Assembly: GCA_046349215.1 (NCBI GenBank)
Contig: JAXMCV010000003.1
Coordinates: forward strand, 1 to 64,000
DNA length: 64,000 nt
DNA from: JAJXWB01 sp046349215
Lineage (GTDB): Bacteria > Pseudomonadota > Alphaproteobacteria > Rhizobiales > Beijerinckiaceae
Direction: 5' to 3'
In this document: one piece after another, positions 45,475-53,181 of the stretch
Layout: each line of letters begins with the position of its first letter
Position numbering within the stretch: the first letter of the stretch is position 1
Notes under the pieces: model-generated
Databases searched by the model: none
What the model saw: only the letters and a program-made list of their open reading frames with translations
What the model was told of the DNA's origin: nothing
Made by a program: the position numbers and the translations under genes

Positions 45475-45756
45475 TTGGACAGACGATCCTTTCTGGGTCT
45501 TGCCGGAGGGCTCGCTGCGGCTGTCGCGTTGATGAAGACGGCGCCGGCTGATGCGATGACCCTCGACCGGGCGCCCGCGCAGCCCGCACCGACGGTGCCC
45601 GACGCCGCCGAGGCGGCAAAACCCGAAAAAGCATATTGGGTATGGCGCAGGCCGCGCCGACGCATCCACAGGCGACGTTTCTACCGTCGCTACTATTACC
45701 GGCCGCGTTATTTCTACTATCGGCCACGGCGCTATTATTACTACCGCTGGTGGTAG
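45475..45756 (+). CDS. Tat-exported Tyr/Arg-rich small protein (TTG start)
   Basis: This 93-residue protein starts with TTG at 45475, 5-6 nt after GGGAGA. The encoded DRRSFLGLAGGLAAAVALMKTAPADA is a twin-arginine-like signal peptide. The mature part is a Pro/Ala linker followed by a tail of about 40 residues made almost only of Arg, Tyr, Trp, Phe, Pro and His (for example RRFYRRYYYRPRYFYY). This is a strongly basic, aromatic composition suited to binding polyanions or the outer-membrane/peptidoglycan surface. An ATG five bases earlier is in another frame and gives only 20 residues. Function unknown. Confidence 0.65.
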   Translation: MDRRSFLGLAGGLAAAVALMKTAPADAMTLDRAPAQPAPTVPDAAEAAKPEKAYWVWRRPRRRIHRRRFYRRYYYRPRYFYYRPRRYYYYRWW

Positions 45757-45837
45757 GCGCGCGGCGCGCGGGTCCCCTGCGCCGAAGCGCGTTGCGTCCG
45801 CGCTCGCCGCGGGCGACACTCGCATATTCCGACATGG

Positions 45838-45862
45838 CGGCCCGCGGCTCAGTCGCGGGCCG
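45838..45862. terminator. strong GC hairpin without T-run
   Basis: CGGCCCGCG and CGCGGGCCG are perfect complements around a 7-nt loop (GCTCAGT). No uridine tract follows, so this is at best an imperfect terminator or an RNA-stabilising stem downstream of the small Tat protein gene and upstream of the dehydrogenase gene. Confidence 0.4.
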
Positions 45863-45915
45863 TCTCGCATTCGGACAGAAATGCGACAACCAGAACGAAG
45901 GCAGGAGACGAACCC

Positions 45916-47205
45916 TTGAGAAAGATGAACCACGTTATCGCCAGCGCACCGCCAAGCACCGACTACGGACTCAATCCGGCCGATCCGCTCAATGACCTGC
46001 GCATGTCGGAAAAGGCGCGGCCGCTGTTCGACCACGTCAAGAAATTCCTGAAGGAGACGGTCGCGCCGGCGCAACTCGAATTCGACGCGCTCGAGCCCGG
46101 CAAGAAGGATCCGTGGTCCTTTGCGCCCGGCCAGCTCGAGGTCATGCAGAAGATCAAGGACAAGGCGAAGTCGGAAGGCTTGTGGAACTTCTTCCTGCCC
46201 GACGCCGACACCGGCGAGGGCCTGAGCAACCTCGACTACGCCTTCATCGCGGCCGAACTCGGAAAATATCCGCTGGGGTCGGAAGCGATGAACTGCTCGG
46301 CGCCCGACACGGGCAACATGGAAGTGCTGGAGCGCGTCGGCACCAAGGAACAGAAGGAAAAGTGGCTGAAGCCGCTGCTCAACGGCGAAATCCGTTCCGC
46401 CTACGTGATGACCGAGCCGAACGTCGCTTCGTCCGACGCCAAGAACATCTCGACCACGGCGAAGCTCGATGGCAACGAGTGGGTCATCAACGGCGAGAAA
46501 TATTACATTTCCGGCCTCGGCGATCCGCGCTGCAAGATCATGATCGTCATGGTCAAGACCAACCCGGATGCGCCGCCTTCCAAGCAGCAGTCGCAGATCC
46601 TCGTGCCGGTGGGCACGCCAGGCGTTGAAGTGATCGGCCCGATGCATGTGTTCGGACACGACCACGCGCCGCGCGGACACATGCACATGCGGTTCAACAA
46701 CGTGCGCGTGCCGAAGGAGAACATCCTGCTCGGCGAAGGTCGCGGCTTCGAGATTTCGCAGCTTCGTCTGGGGCCCGGTCGCATCCATCACTGCATGCGC
46801 ACGATCGGCAAGGCGGAAAAGGCGCTCGACTTCATGGTCCAGCGCGGCCTGACGCGCGAAGCCTTCGGCAAGAAGATCGCGCATCTCGGCGGCAACATGC
46901 AGATCATCGCGCAGGCGCGCTGCGAGATCGAGGCCATGCGCCTTATGGTGCTGAAGGCCGCCAAGGCGATGGACGTGCTCGGCAACAAGGAAGCGCGCGT
47001 CTGGGTCTCGATGGTGAAGGCGATGGTGCCGGAACGCGCCTGCCAGATCATCGACCAGGCGATCCAGATGCACGGCGCAACCGGCATTTCGAACTGGACG
47101 CCGCTGGCCGAAATGTACACCGACGTCCGTCACCTGCGCTTCGCGGACGGCCCCGACGAAGTGCACTGGATGGTCGTCGGGCGCCACGAATTGCAGACGC
47201 ACTGA
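45916..47205 (+). CDS. acyl-CoA dehydrogenase, ACAD10/11-like
   Basis: This 429-residue flavoprotein has EIRSAYVMTEPNVASSDAKNIST, GEKYYISGLGDPRCK, LRLGPGRIHHCMRTIGKAEKALD and HGATGISNWTPLAEMYTD. At the catalytic-base position it reads FADGPDEVHW, Asp rather than the Glu seen in ordinary enzymes. From memory, ADGPDEVH is usual for the ACAD10/11 group, whose members act on 4-phosphoacyl-CoA. It may therefore work with the LvaA-like kinase at 26770. TTG at 45916 is best spaced from AGGAG (8 nt); an ATG three codons later is possible. A strong terminator follows. Confidence 0.87.
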   Translation: MRKMNHVIASAPPSTDYGLNPADPLNDLRMSEKARPLFDHVKKFLKETVAPAQLEFDALEPGKKDPWSFAPGQLEVMQKIKDKAKSEGLWNFFLPDADTGEGLSNLDYAFIAAELGKYPLGSEAMNCSAPDTGNMEVLERVGTKEQKEKWLKPLLNGEIRSAYVMTEPNVASSDAKNISTTAKLDGNEWVINGEKYYISGLGDPRCKIMIVMVKTNPDAPPSKQQSQILVPVGTPGVEVIGPMHVFGHDHAPRGHMHMRFNNVRVPKENILLGEGRGFEISQLRLGPGRIHHCMRTIGKAEKALDFMVQRGLTREAFGKKIAHLGGNMQIIAQARCEIEAMRLMVLKAAKAMDVLGNKEARVWVSMVKAMVPERACQIIDQAIQMHGATGISNWTPLAEMYTDVRHLRFADGPDEVHWMVVGRHELQTH

Positions 47206-47227
47206 TCGACAGACAGGTCTGAAACGC

Positions 47228-47259
47228 GAGAAGCCGGCGATGAGCCGGCTTCTTTTTTG
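47228..47259 (+). terminator. rho-independent terminator
   Basis: The stem GAAGCCGGC pairs perfectly with GCCGGCTTC around loop GATGA and is followed by TTTTTT. It sits 23 nt after the acyl-CoA dehydrogenase stop codon. Because the carbonic anhydrase gene converges from the other side, it may serve both. Confidence 0.85.
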
Positions 47260-47285
47260 GGTTCGCCAACGAAACTTGCGGCGGA

Positions 47286-47990
47286 TCAGGAGAGCCAGGT
47301 TACCTTGCCGCTGCCGATGTCCTGCATCGCAGCGACGATCCTGACCTGTCTGGCGTCGACCAGTTCCTTGATGACCTTCGAGCGCTTGGCGATGCCCTCG
47401 GCCGTCAGTTTAGCATTGGCTATGGCGACCTTCTGCACCAGTTCGTCGTTGTGCGAATCGCGATGACCGTCGGCTGGCGTTATGACCTTCACCGCAGGTT
47501 CGAAGGCCTTGAGCAGCGTCGTGAGATTGCCAAGTTTGACGTTGTCCACGGCGCCCTTGATCGCGCCGCACTTGTTGTGCCCCATCACGACGATCGCCTT
47601 GGCGCCGACCACTTTTGTCGCATATTCGAGGCTTCCCAGAATGTCGGTGTTGGCGATGTTGCCGGCGACGCGCGTCACGAAAATGTCGCCGATCGCCTGG
47701 TCGAAAACAATTTCTGGCGTACTGCGCGAGTCCATGCAGGACAGGACCGCCGCGAAGGGCGCCTGGCCGTCCGCCGCCTTCTTGAACAGGCCGTTCGCAT
47801 CGCAATTCTGCGACTTGCCCGCAAGCATCCGCGCGTTGCCGTCCTTTAGGCGCTGAAGCGCATCGTCCGGCGAGAGCTTCTTCTGCTGATCGGCCGTGAA
47901 GAACTGGCAGGCGGTCTGCGCATGAACCGCGGTGGCGACGAAAGCGCCCCCGGCAGCCATGCAACCGCAGAAATACCGACGCGAAATCAT
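47286..47990 (-). CDS. exported beta-class carbonic anhydrase
   Basis: This 234-residue enzyme interconverts CO2 and bicarbonate. The zinc ligands are visible in SCMDSR and in MGHNKCG (His and Cys), with the Asp-Arg dyad of the beta class. The N-terminus SRRYFCGCMAAGGAFVATAVHAQ is an export signal containing two Arg, two Cys and an Ala-x-Ala-like site, so the enzyme is probably periplasmic and possibly Tat-exported. Start 47990 follows GGGGAG. Periplasmic beta-carbonic anhydrases are less common than cytoplasmic ones and may assist CO2/bicarbonate uptake. Confidence 0.9.
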   Translation of the reverse strand: MISRRYFCGCMAAGGAFVATAVHAQTACQFFTADQQKKLSPDDALQRLKDGNARMLAGKSQNCDANGLFKKAADGQAPFAAVLSCMDSRSTPEIVFDQAIGDIFVTRVAGNIANTDILGSLEYATKVVGAKAIVVMGHNKCGAIKGAVDNVKLGNLTTLLKAFEPAVKVITPADGHRDSHNDELVQKVAIANAKLTAEGIAKRSKVIKELVDARQVRIVAAMQDIGSGKVTWLS

Positions 47991-48081
47991 GGCTGCTCTC
48001 CCCGCTGGCGACATGGCCGCGTGGCCACTTTAGGCCAGAGCGCAGCCTTTCGCCAACGGCGCGCGCCGTTGGCGCGCCCGG

Positions 48082-49272
48082 TCATTTCAGTTCCGCCGCC
48101 AGAAACTCCATCGTGCGCAGGCTCGCCTCGCCAGCCGCGGCCTGATTGTAGCTTTCGCGCTCGTCGCAGTTGAACCCGTGGTCGGCGTCGTAGACGAAGA
48201 CCGGGACGGTCGGCTGCGCGGACCGGATCTTCTCGACGTCCGAGAGCGGAATGTGCTTGTCGTGCTCCCCGAAGTGCAGCATGAGGGGAATGCGGGGCCG
48301 CTCGCTGGCGATCGTCGCTATGCCGCCGCCGTAATAGCCGACCGAAGCGGCAAGTCCCGACAGACGACATGCGCCGAGGAAGGCCAGCGTGCCGCCCCAG
48401 CAATAGCCGACGAGCGCAACCTTTCCGGCCTGCCTCGCAACCGCGATCGCCGCCTCGATATCCTGCAGCGTCGTCTCGACACGCGTCTTGCCGCGCAGAT
48501 CCATGGCGCGCGGGCGATCGTCCTGTCCGTAGCCCAGTTCGACGTTGCGCTCGACGCGATCGAACAGGGCCGGCGCAACCGCAAGATAGCCGGCGGCGGC
48601 GAAACGGTCGGCGACGGCGCGAATGTGATGGTTGACGCCGAAGATTTCCTGCAGGACGACAATTCCGCCGCGCGGCGCGCCCGTCGGGCGCGCGACATAG
48701 GCGCCGATCTTCTCGCCGTCCCTGCAGGTCAATTCGATTTTCTCGCCCATTGCCCTATCTCCCGACGCGCGACGCCATTCGCCACCTTTTTCCAGTATCT
48801 CGATGCCGGCGCAGTTCACGCTTGCGAGCGCCTCGTCCACGCGGCGGCCGGCAATCATGGCGTCGCCGGCGATTTCCGCAAGCGGCGCCAGAACGAAAGC
48901 GCGCTCCCACATGCTTTGATGCGGGATATTCAGTCCCGGCACATGCACGCTGCGCTCGCCGTAGGTCAGGATATCGATGTCGATGGCGCGCGGTCCCCAT
49001 CGTACCGTCTGCTTTCTGCCGAGGTCCGTCTCGATTCGCTTCAATTCGAACAGCAGGGCTTCAGGGGAGAGCGAGGTTTCGACAAGCGCCACGGCGTTGA
49101 GAAAGAACGGCTGGTCCGTTACGCCCCATGGAGGCGTCTTCCACAGGGAAGAGACGGCTGTGACGACGCCGACGCCGCGAGCCTCGATTTCGTCGAGAGC
49201 GCGCGCGAGCGTCGTCCGGCTGTCGCCTATATTGGCGCCGAGACCGAGCGCCGCGACGACGGTTTCAGCCAT
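48082..49272 (-). CDS. folK: FolK - dienelactone hydrolase in-frame fusion
   Basis: This 396-residue reading frame joins two enzymes without a stop between them. Residues 1-165 are 6-hydroxymethyl-dihydropterin pyrophosphokinase (GLGANIGD, WKTPPWGVTDQPFFLNAV, RKQTVRWGPRAIDIDIL, IPHQSMWERAFVLAPL), needed for folate. Residues 175-396 are a dienelactone hydrolase-like alpha/beta hydrolase (VLQEIFGVNHHI, nucleophile Cys in VGYCWGGTLAF, His in DADHGFN). A Met at 175 (position 48750) is preceded by GGGAG 8 nt upstream, so the hydrolase might also be made separately. The start overlaps the folP stop by 8 nt. Fusion or internal initiation cannot be separated from sequence alone. Confidence 0.85.
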   Translation of the reverse strand: MAETVVAALGLGANIGDSRTTLARALDEIEARGVGVVTAVSSLWKTPPWGVTDQPFFLNAVALVETSLSPEALLFELKRIETDLGRKQTVRWGPRAIDIDILTYGERSVHVPGLNIPHQSMWERAFVLAPLAEIAGDAMIAGRRVDEALASVNCAGIEILEKGGEWRRASGDRAMGEKIELTCRDGEKIGAYVARPTGAPRGGIVVLQEIFGVNHHIRAVADRFAAAGYLAVAPALFDRVERNVELGYGQDDRPRAMDLRGKTRVETTLQDIEAAIAVARQAGKVALVGYCWGGTLAFLGACRLSGLAASVGYYGGGIATIASERPRIPLMLHFGEHDKHIPLSDVEKIRSAQPTVPVFVYDADHGFNCDERESYNQAAAGEASLRTMEFLAAELK

Positions 49273-50104
49273 TGTCGATCGCATCCAGAACGGTGAATGC
49301 GGCCTTGTGATCGGCGACGTCGTGCACGCGGAAAATGCGTGCGCCGCGCGTTGCACAGGCGAGGTTGGCCGCGAGCGTGCCGATGAGCCTTGCATCCACG
49401 TCCGCGCCGAGCAGCAGTCCGAACAGGCTCTTGCGCGACACGCCGATCAGGACGGGCAGTCCGTATGTCGCGACCAGGTCGTCGGTTGCGCGGAGCGCCG
49501 CCAGATTTTGCTGCTTGGTCTTGCCGAAGCCGATGCCCGGATCGAGCATGACATGAGAGTCGGGAATGCCGGCGGAGCGCGCAAGAGCGAGCGAGCGAGC
49601 GAAGAAGCGCTTCATGTCCGAGACGATGTCGACCGATTCGTCCTTTGTGTCCCTGTTGTGCATGACGACGACGCCCGCGCCGGCGGCAGCGACGACGGTG
49701 GCCATGTCGGGATCGCGTTGCAGCCCCCAGACATCGTTGATGACGCACACGCCGAGACCTGTGGCGTAGCGAGCGGTCGCGGCCTTGTAGGTGTCAATCG
49801 AAAATGGCGCGTCGACCTCCGCGAGAAGCGGCGGCAGGAGCCGCTCGAGCCGGACGATTTCCTCGTCCGCGGAGATCGGCGTATGGCCCGGACGCGTCGA
49901 CTCGGCGCCAACGTCGATGATGTCGGCGCCGGCCGCGACCATTGCCTTTGCCTGTTCCAGCGCCGCCTCGGGCCGGTCGAATTTCCCGCCGTCCGAAAAG
50001 GAATCCGGCGTCACGTTCAGGATGCCCATGATCGTGCGCCGACGCGCGACGGCGTCGAGAAACGCGTCGCGGCGCGCGTGCATGCGGGCGGTCAGGTCGA
50101 GCAT
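49265..50104 (-). CDS. folP: dihydropteroate synthase
   Basis: This 279-residue TIM-barrel enzyme condenses dihydropterin pyrophosphate with p-aminobenzoate. It shows MGILNVTPDSFSDGG, DIIDVGAESTRPG, INDVWGLQ, VVVMHNRD, LDPGIGFGKTKQQNLA and LIGVSRKS, all standard DHPS loops. The N-terminal 20 residues are an ordinary extension. It directly abuts the pterin dehydratase gene (0 nt) and overlaps folK by 8 nt, giving a tight three-gene operon. folB, often between folP and folK in alphaproteobacteria, is missing here. Confidence 0.96.
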   Translation of the reverse strand: MLDLTARMHARRDAFLDAVARRRTIMGILNVTPDSFSDGGKFDRPEAALEQAKAMVAAGADIIDVGAESTRPGHTPISADEEIVRLERLLPPLLAEVDAPFSIDTYKAATARYATGLGVCVINDVWGLQRDPDMATVVAAAGAGVVVMHNRDTKDESVDIVSDMKRFFARSLALARSAGIPDSHVMLDPGIGFGKTKQQNLAALRATDDLVATYGLPVLIGVSRKSLFGLLLGADVDARLIGTLAANLACATRGARIFRVHDVADHKAAFTVLDAIDNG

Positions 50105-50467
50105 TCACCCGTCATAACGTAAATAGGCGCTCGCCGCATCATCGGGCGTCCCTTCCAGCGCGCCGCCCGCGGGCCGCCAGCCGATCACCTGCTCGATCAT
50201 GGCCGCCAGTTCGAAGTCCTTGTCAGTGACGCCGCCGGCGTCGTGCGTATTCAGCCGGACTTCGAGCGAGGGATAATTCAGGACCAGTTCTGGGTGATGC
50301 CATGCGGCTTCGGCCAGATGCGCGACGGCTCCGGCCGCCAGCATCGTGCCCTTCCAGGAATGCGTCCGGAAGGTGCGTGCGATCACGCCGTCAACGTGAC
50401 GCCAGCGTGGCAGGTCGCGCGAAAGACGCGCCGCGATTTCCTCCGCTCCATAGACTTTCGCGCTCAT
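50105..50467 (-). CDS. pterin-4a-carbinolamine dehydratase-like protein
   Basis: This 120-residue protein belongs to the PCD/DCoH family. The signature EAAWHHPELVLNYPSLEVRLNTHDAGGVTDKDFELA contains the His-His-Pro and the later His needed to dehydrate 4a-hydroxytetrahydropterin. It starts at 50467, not at upstream in-frame codons, because the extension is Cys/Trp-rich and unlike the family. It leads the operon with folP and folK. With no phenylalanine hydroxylase nearby, it may serve pterin repair or another pterin role, such as molybdopterin metabolism. Confidence 0.88.
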   Translation of the reverse strand: MSAKVYGAEEIAARLSRDLPRWRHVDGVIARTFRTHSWKGTMLAAGAVAHLAEAAWHHPELVLNYPSLEVRLNTHDAGGVTDKDFELAAMIEQVIGWRPAGGALEGTPDDAASAYLRYDG

Positions 50468-50600
50468 TTCCGCCCTCCATCCTCGCCAGCGAACATATGT
50501 TGCGCGGCAGGCGCAGCAAGGGAAGGTCCAGCCCGCCCGCAGCGATTGCGCCGGACGGCCCGTTCGTGTTGCATGGGCGCCCCAGAAGCAGAGAAGAGAC

Positions 50601-51896
50601 ATGGCCGCGCCGAAACCGCCCGCTTTCGAAACCCTGAGCCTGCATGCAGGCCAGCATCCCGATCCAGTCACCGGCTCGCGCGCCACGCCGATCCACCAGA
50701 CGACGAGCTATGTCTTCCGCAGCACCGACCATGCGGCGGCCCTGTTCAATCTGGAAGTAGGCGGGCACATCTATTCGCGCATTTCCAATCCCACGGTCGC
50801 AGTGCTCGAGGAGAGGCTCGCGGCGCTCGAGGGCGGATCGGCGGCTGTGTGCACGGCCAGCGGACAGGCCGCCCTGCATCTGGCCATTGCGACGCTGCTC
50901 AACGCCGGCGATCATATCGTCGCATCGGCGTCCCTGTACGGCGGCACCGTCAACCTTCTGGCGCAGACGCTTCCGCGATTCGGCATCTCGACGACCTTCG
51001 TCAAGCCGCGCGATCACGCAGGCATCAAGGCTGCGATCCAGCCGAGCACGAAGCTCGTCATCGGCGAGACGATCGGAAATCCGGGCCTGGAAGTGCTCGA
51101 CATTCCTGCCGTAGCGGCCATCGCGCATGAAGCGCAATTGCCGCTTTTGATCGACAATACGTTCGCCACGCCCTATCTCTGCCGGCCCTTCGATCTCGGC
51201 GCCGACATCGTCACCCATTCCATCACCAAATGGATCGGCGGCCACGGTATCGCCATCGGCGGCGTGGTCGTGGACGGCGGGCGTTTCGACTGGAAAGCGT
51301 CGGGCAAATTCCCGACCCTGACCGAACCCTATACCGGCTACGACGGCCTGATCTTTGCCGAGGAATACGGCCCGATCGCCTTCGCGATGCGGGCGCGCTC
51401 GGAAGGCCTGCGCGATTTCGGCGCCTGCCTGTCGCCGACGCACGCCTTCCACCTGCTGCAGGGCGTCGAGACGCTGCCGTTGCGCATGGACCGGCATGTC
51501 TCGAATACGGCGGCCGTGCTCGCCTTCCTGCAGAGGAACGATGCGGTCGCCTGGGTCAACCATCCGACGCTCGAAGCCCATCCAGATCACGCTCTGGCGC
51601 AGAAACATCTGCCGAAAGGGGCGGGCTCCATCGTCACATTCGGGATCAAGGGCGGTCGCGCGGCCGGCGCCAGGTTCATCGAAGCGCTGCAGCTTGCGAG
51701 CCACCTCGCCAATGTCGGCGACGCCAAAACGCTGGTCATCCATCCAGCCTCGACGACGCATCGCCAGATGAACGCCGAACAATTGGCCAAAGCCGGCGTC
51801 GGCGAGGACATGATCCGGCTGTCGGTCGGACTGGAAAACTCAGCCGACATCACGGCCGACCTCGGCCAGGCCTTGCGCTTCTCGCAGAAGGGTTGA
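50601..51896 (+). CDS. O-acetylhomoserine sulfhydrylase-type PLP enzyme
   Basis: This 431-residue Cys/Met-metabolism PLP enzyme shows FETLSLHAGQHPDP, PIHQTTSYVF, GGHIYSRISNPT, LLIDNTFATPYLCRPFDLGADIVTHSITKWIGGHG (PLP-Lys in THSITK) and IHPASTTHRQM. The length and the SLHAGQ start mark the MetY (O-acetylhomoserine aminocarboxypropyltransferase) branch, which makes homocysteine from sulfide. It is divergent from the PCD gene and lies 3 nt before a hydrolase gene with which it is probably co-transcribed. Confidence 0.93.
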   Translation: MAAPKPPAFETLSLHAGQHPDPVTGSRATPIHQTTSYVFRSTDHAAALFNLEVGGHIYSRISNPTVAVLEERLAALEGGSAAVCTASGQAALHLAIATLLNAGDHIVASASLYGGTVNLLAQTLPRFGISTTFVKPRDHAGIKAAIQPSTKLVIGETIGNPGLEVLDIPAVAAIAHEAQLPLLIDNTFATPYLCRPFDLGADIVTHSITKWIGGHGIAIGGVVVDGGRFDWKASGKFPTLTEPYTGYDGLIFAEEYGPIAFAMRARSEGLRDFGACLSPTHAFHLLQGVETLPLRMDRHVSNTAAVLAFLQRNDAVAWVNHPTLEAHPDHALAQKHLPKGAGSIVTFGIKGGRAAGARFIEALQLASHLANVGDAKTLVIHPASTTHRQMNAEQLAKAGVGEDMIRLSVGLENSADITADLGQALRFSQKG

Positions 51897-51899
51897 GCG

Positions 51900-52688
51900 A
51901 TGGACATTTCATTCCAGGGCCGGAACGTCCACGCGTCGACCGGCGGCGTTGCCTTCGATGCGACGAAACCCGTCATCGTATTCCTGCATGGCGCGGGCAT
52001 GGATCACACGGTGTGGTTCCTGCAATCGCGCTGGTTCGCGTTCCGCGGCCGCAGCGTTCTGGCGCTCGATTTTCCCGGGCATGGCGGCTCGGACGGACCG
52101 ACGCTTTCGTCCATCGACGCGATGGCCAACTGGACAGCCGCCCTGCTCGATCACCTCGGCGTGAAGCAGGCGGCCATCGTCGGCCATTCGATGGGCGCGC
52201 TCGCCGCCGTTGCGCTTGCCGCGCGCCATCCCGACAGGGTCCGCGCGCTCGGCCTCGTCGGCGCCGCGCTCGCCATGCCCGTGTCGAAGGACCTGCTCGG
52301 CGCAGCCGCCGCCGATCATCACGACGCCATCGACATGGTCAATCTGTGGGGCCACGGCTATCACGCCGGTCTCGGCGGCTGCGAATGGCCGGGCGTGTGG
52401 ATGACCGGCGCAAGCGAGGACCTGCTGGAACGCGCGAATCCCGGCGTCCTGTCCAACGATCTTGCCGCCTGTAACGCCTTCCAGTCGGCGGCCGACTACG
52501 CGGCGACAATTTCCTGCCCGACGCTGGTCGTGCAGGGCTCGCGCGACATGATGACGCCGCTGAAGGGGGCGCGCGCGCTGGCTTCCGCCATCAAGGGCGG
52601 ATCGATCCAGGTCGTTCCCGGCGCCGGGCACATGGTCATGATCGAACGCTCGACGGAAACGCTGGAGGCGCTGGCGAGCGCGATGTGA
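51900..52688 (+). CDS. alpha/beta hydrolase (MetX-neighbour-like)
   Basis: This 262-residue protein has VIVFLHGAGMDHTVW, LALDFPGHGGSDGP, nucleophile elbow VGHSMGALAAVALAAR (Ser) and a C-terminal VPGAGHMVMIER (His). It is the usual esterase/lipase alpha/beta fold with no signal peptide. The 3-nt spacing after metY suggests a joint role, perhaps ester hydrolysis or detoxification, but the substrate is unknown. A palindromic repeat follows its stop. Confidence 0.82.
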   Translation: MDISFQGRNVHASTGGVAFDATKPVIVFLHGAGMDHTVWFLQSRWFAFRGRSVLALDFPGHGGSDGPTLSSIDAMANWTAALLDHLGVKQAAIVGHSMGALAAVALAARHPDRVRALGLVGAALAMPVSKDLLGAAAADHHDAIDMVNLWGHGYHAGLGGCEWPGVWMTGASEDLLERANPGVLSNDLAACNAFQSAADYAATISCPTLVVQGSRDMMTPLKGARALASAIKGGSIQVVPGAGHMVMIERSTETLEALASAM

Positions 52689-52697
52689 GGGCAAACT

Positions 52698-52794
52698 CGT
52701 CATCGCGAGGAGCGTTCGGACAACGCGACTTGGCGATCCACCCAAAATTATTGGGAGAAGGATTGCTTCGTCGCGTCGCTCCAAGCAATGACGG
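52698..52794. repeat. palindromic repeat CGTCATCGCGAGG...CAATGACG, copy C
   Basis: A divergent copy of the repeats at 29495 and 31188. It starts CGTCATCGCGAGGAGCG and ends TCGCTCCAAGCAATGACGG with GGATTGCTTCGTCGCG internally. The inner part (GCGATCCACCCAAAATTATT) differs. It separates two convergent genes and ends 1 nt before the DUF35 stop. Confidence 0.8.
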
Positions 52795-53181
52795 CTAGGC
52801 CGGCTCGAACATCTGCACCTTCTGCCCGCCTTCCGCCGACACGAAGGTCGCCTTCACGCGCTGGCCGATGCGCAGTCGATCGAAATCGCAATTGACGAGA
52901 TTGGTCATGATGGCGGGACCTTCGTCGAGCCTGACCCAGGCGATCGCATAGGGCGGTTCGGCGCGGCGCATGACGGAGAATGAATAGATCTCGCCTGTTC
53001 CCTTCGCCTCGACCCATTCCGTCTCGCCGAAGCAGAAGGGACAGAGCGCGCGCGGATAGAAATGATGTTCGCCGCAGGCGAGGCATTTCTTCACGAGCAG
53101 CTTTCCCTTGTTCGCGCCATCCCAATAGGGCTGCGTCTCGACATTGGAGACGGGCGCGGCGATCTTGCGTTGGCTGGTCAT
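52795..53181 (-). CDS. DUF35 OB-fold/zinc-ribbon protein
   Basis: This 128-residue protein has a rubredoxin-like zinc ribbon KKCLACGEHHFYPRALCPFC (four Cys) followed by an OB-fold (GTGEIYSFSVMRR, AIAWVRLDEGPAIMTNLV). DUF35 proteins are partners of thiolase-fold enzymes, and in steroid side-chain degradation one activates the aldolase Ltp2. It overlaps the stop of the upstream thiolase-like gene by one base (TGATG), so a complex is expected. Confidence 0.9.
   Translation of the reverse strand: MTSQRKIAAPVSNVETQPYWDGANKGKLLVKKCLACGEHHFYPRALCPFCFGETEWVEAKGTGEIYSFSVMRRAEPPYAIAWVRLDEGPAIMTNLVNCDFDRLRIGQRVKATFVSAEGGQKVQMFEPA

Noticed and set aside
45470..45532. ATG five bases before the TTG of the small Tat protein as the real start
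   Set aside because: Its frame gives just 20 residues without a signal, while TTG yields a full twin-arginine-like signal peptide.
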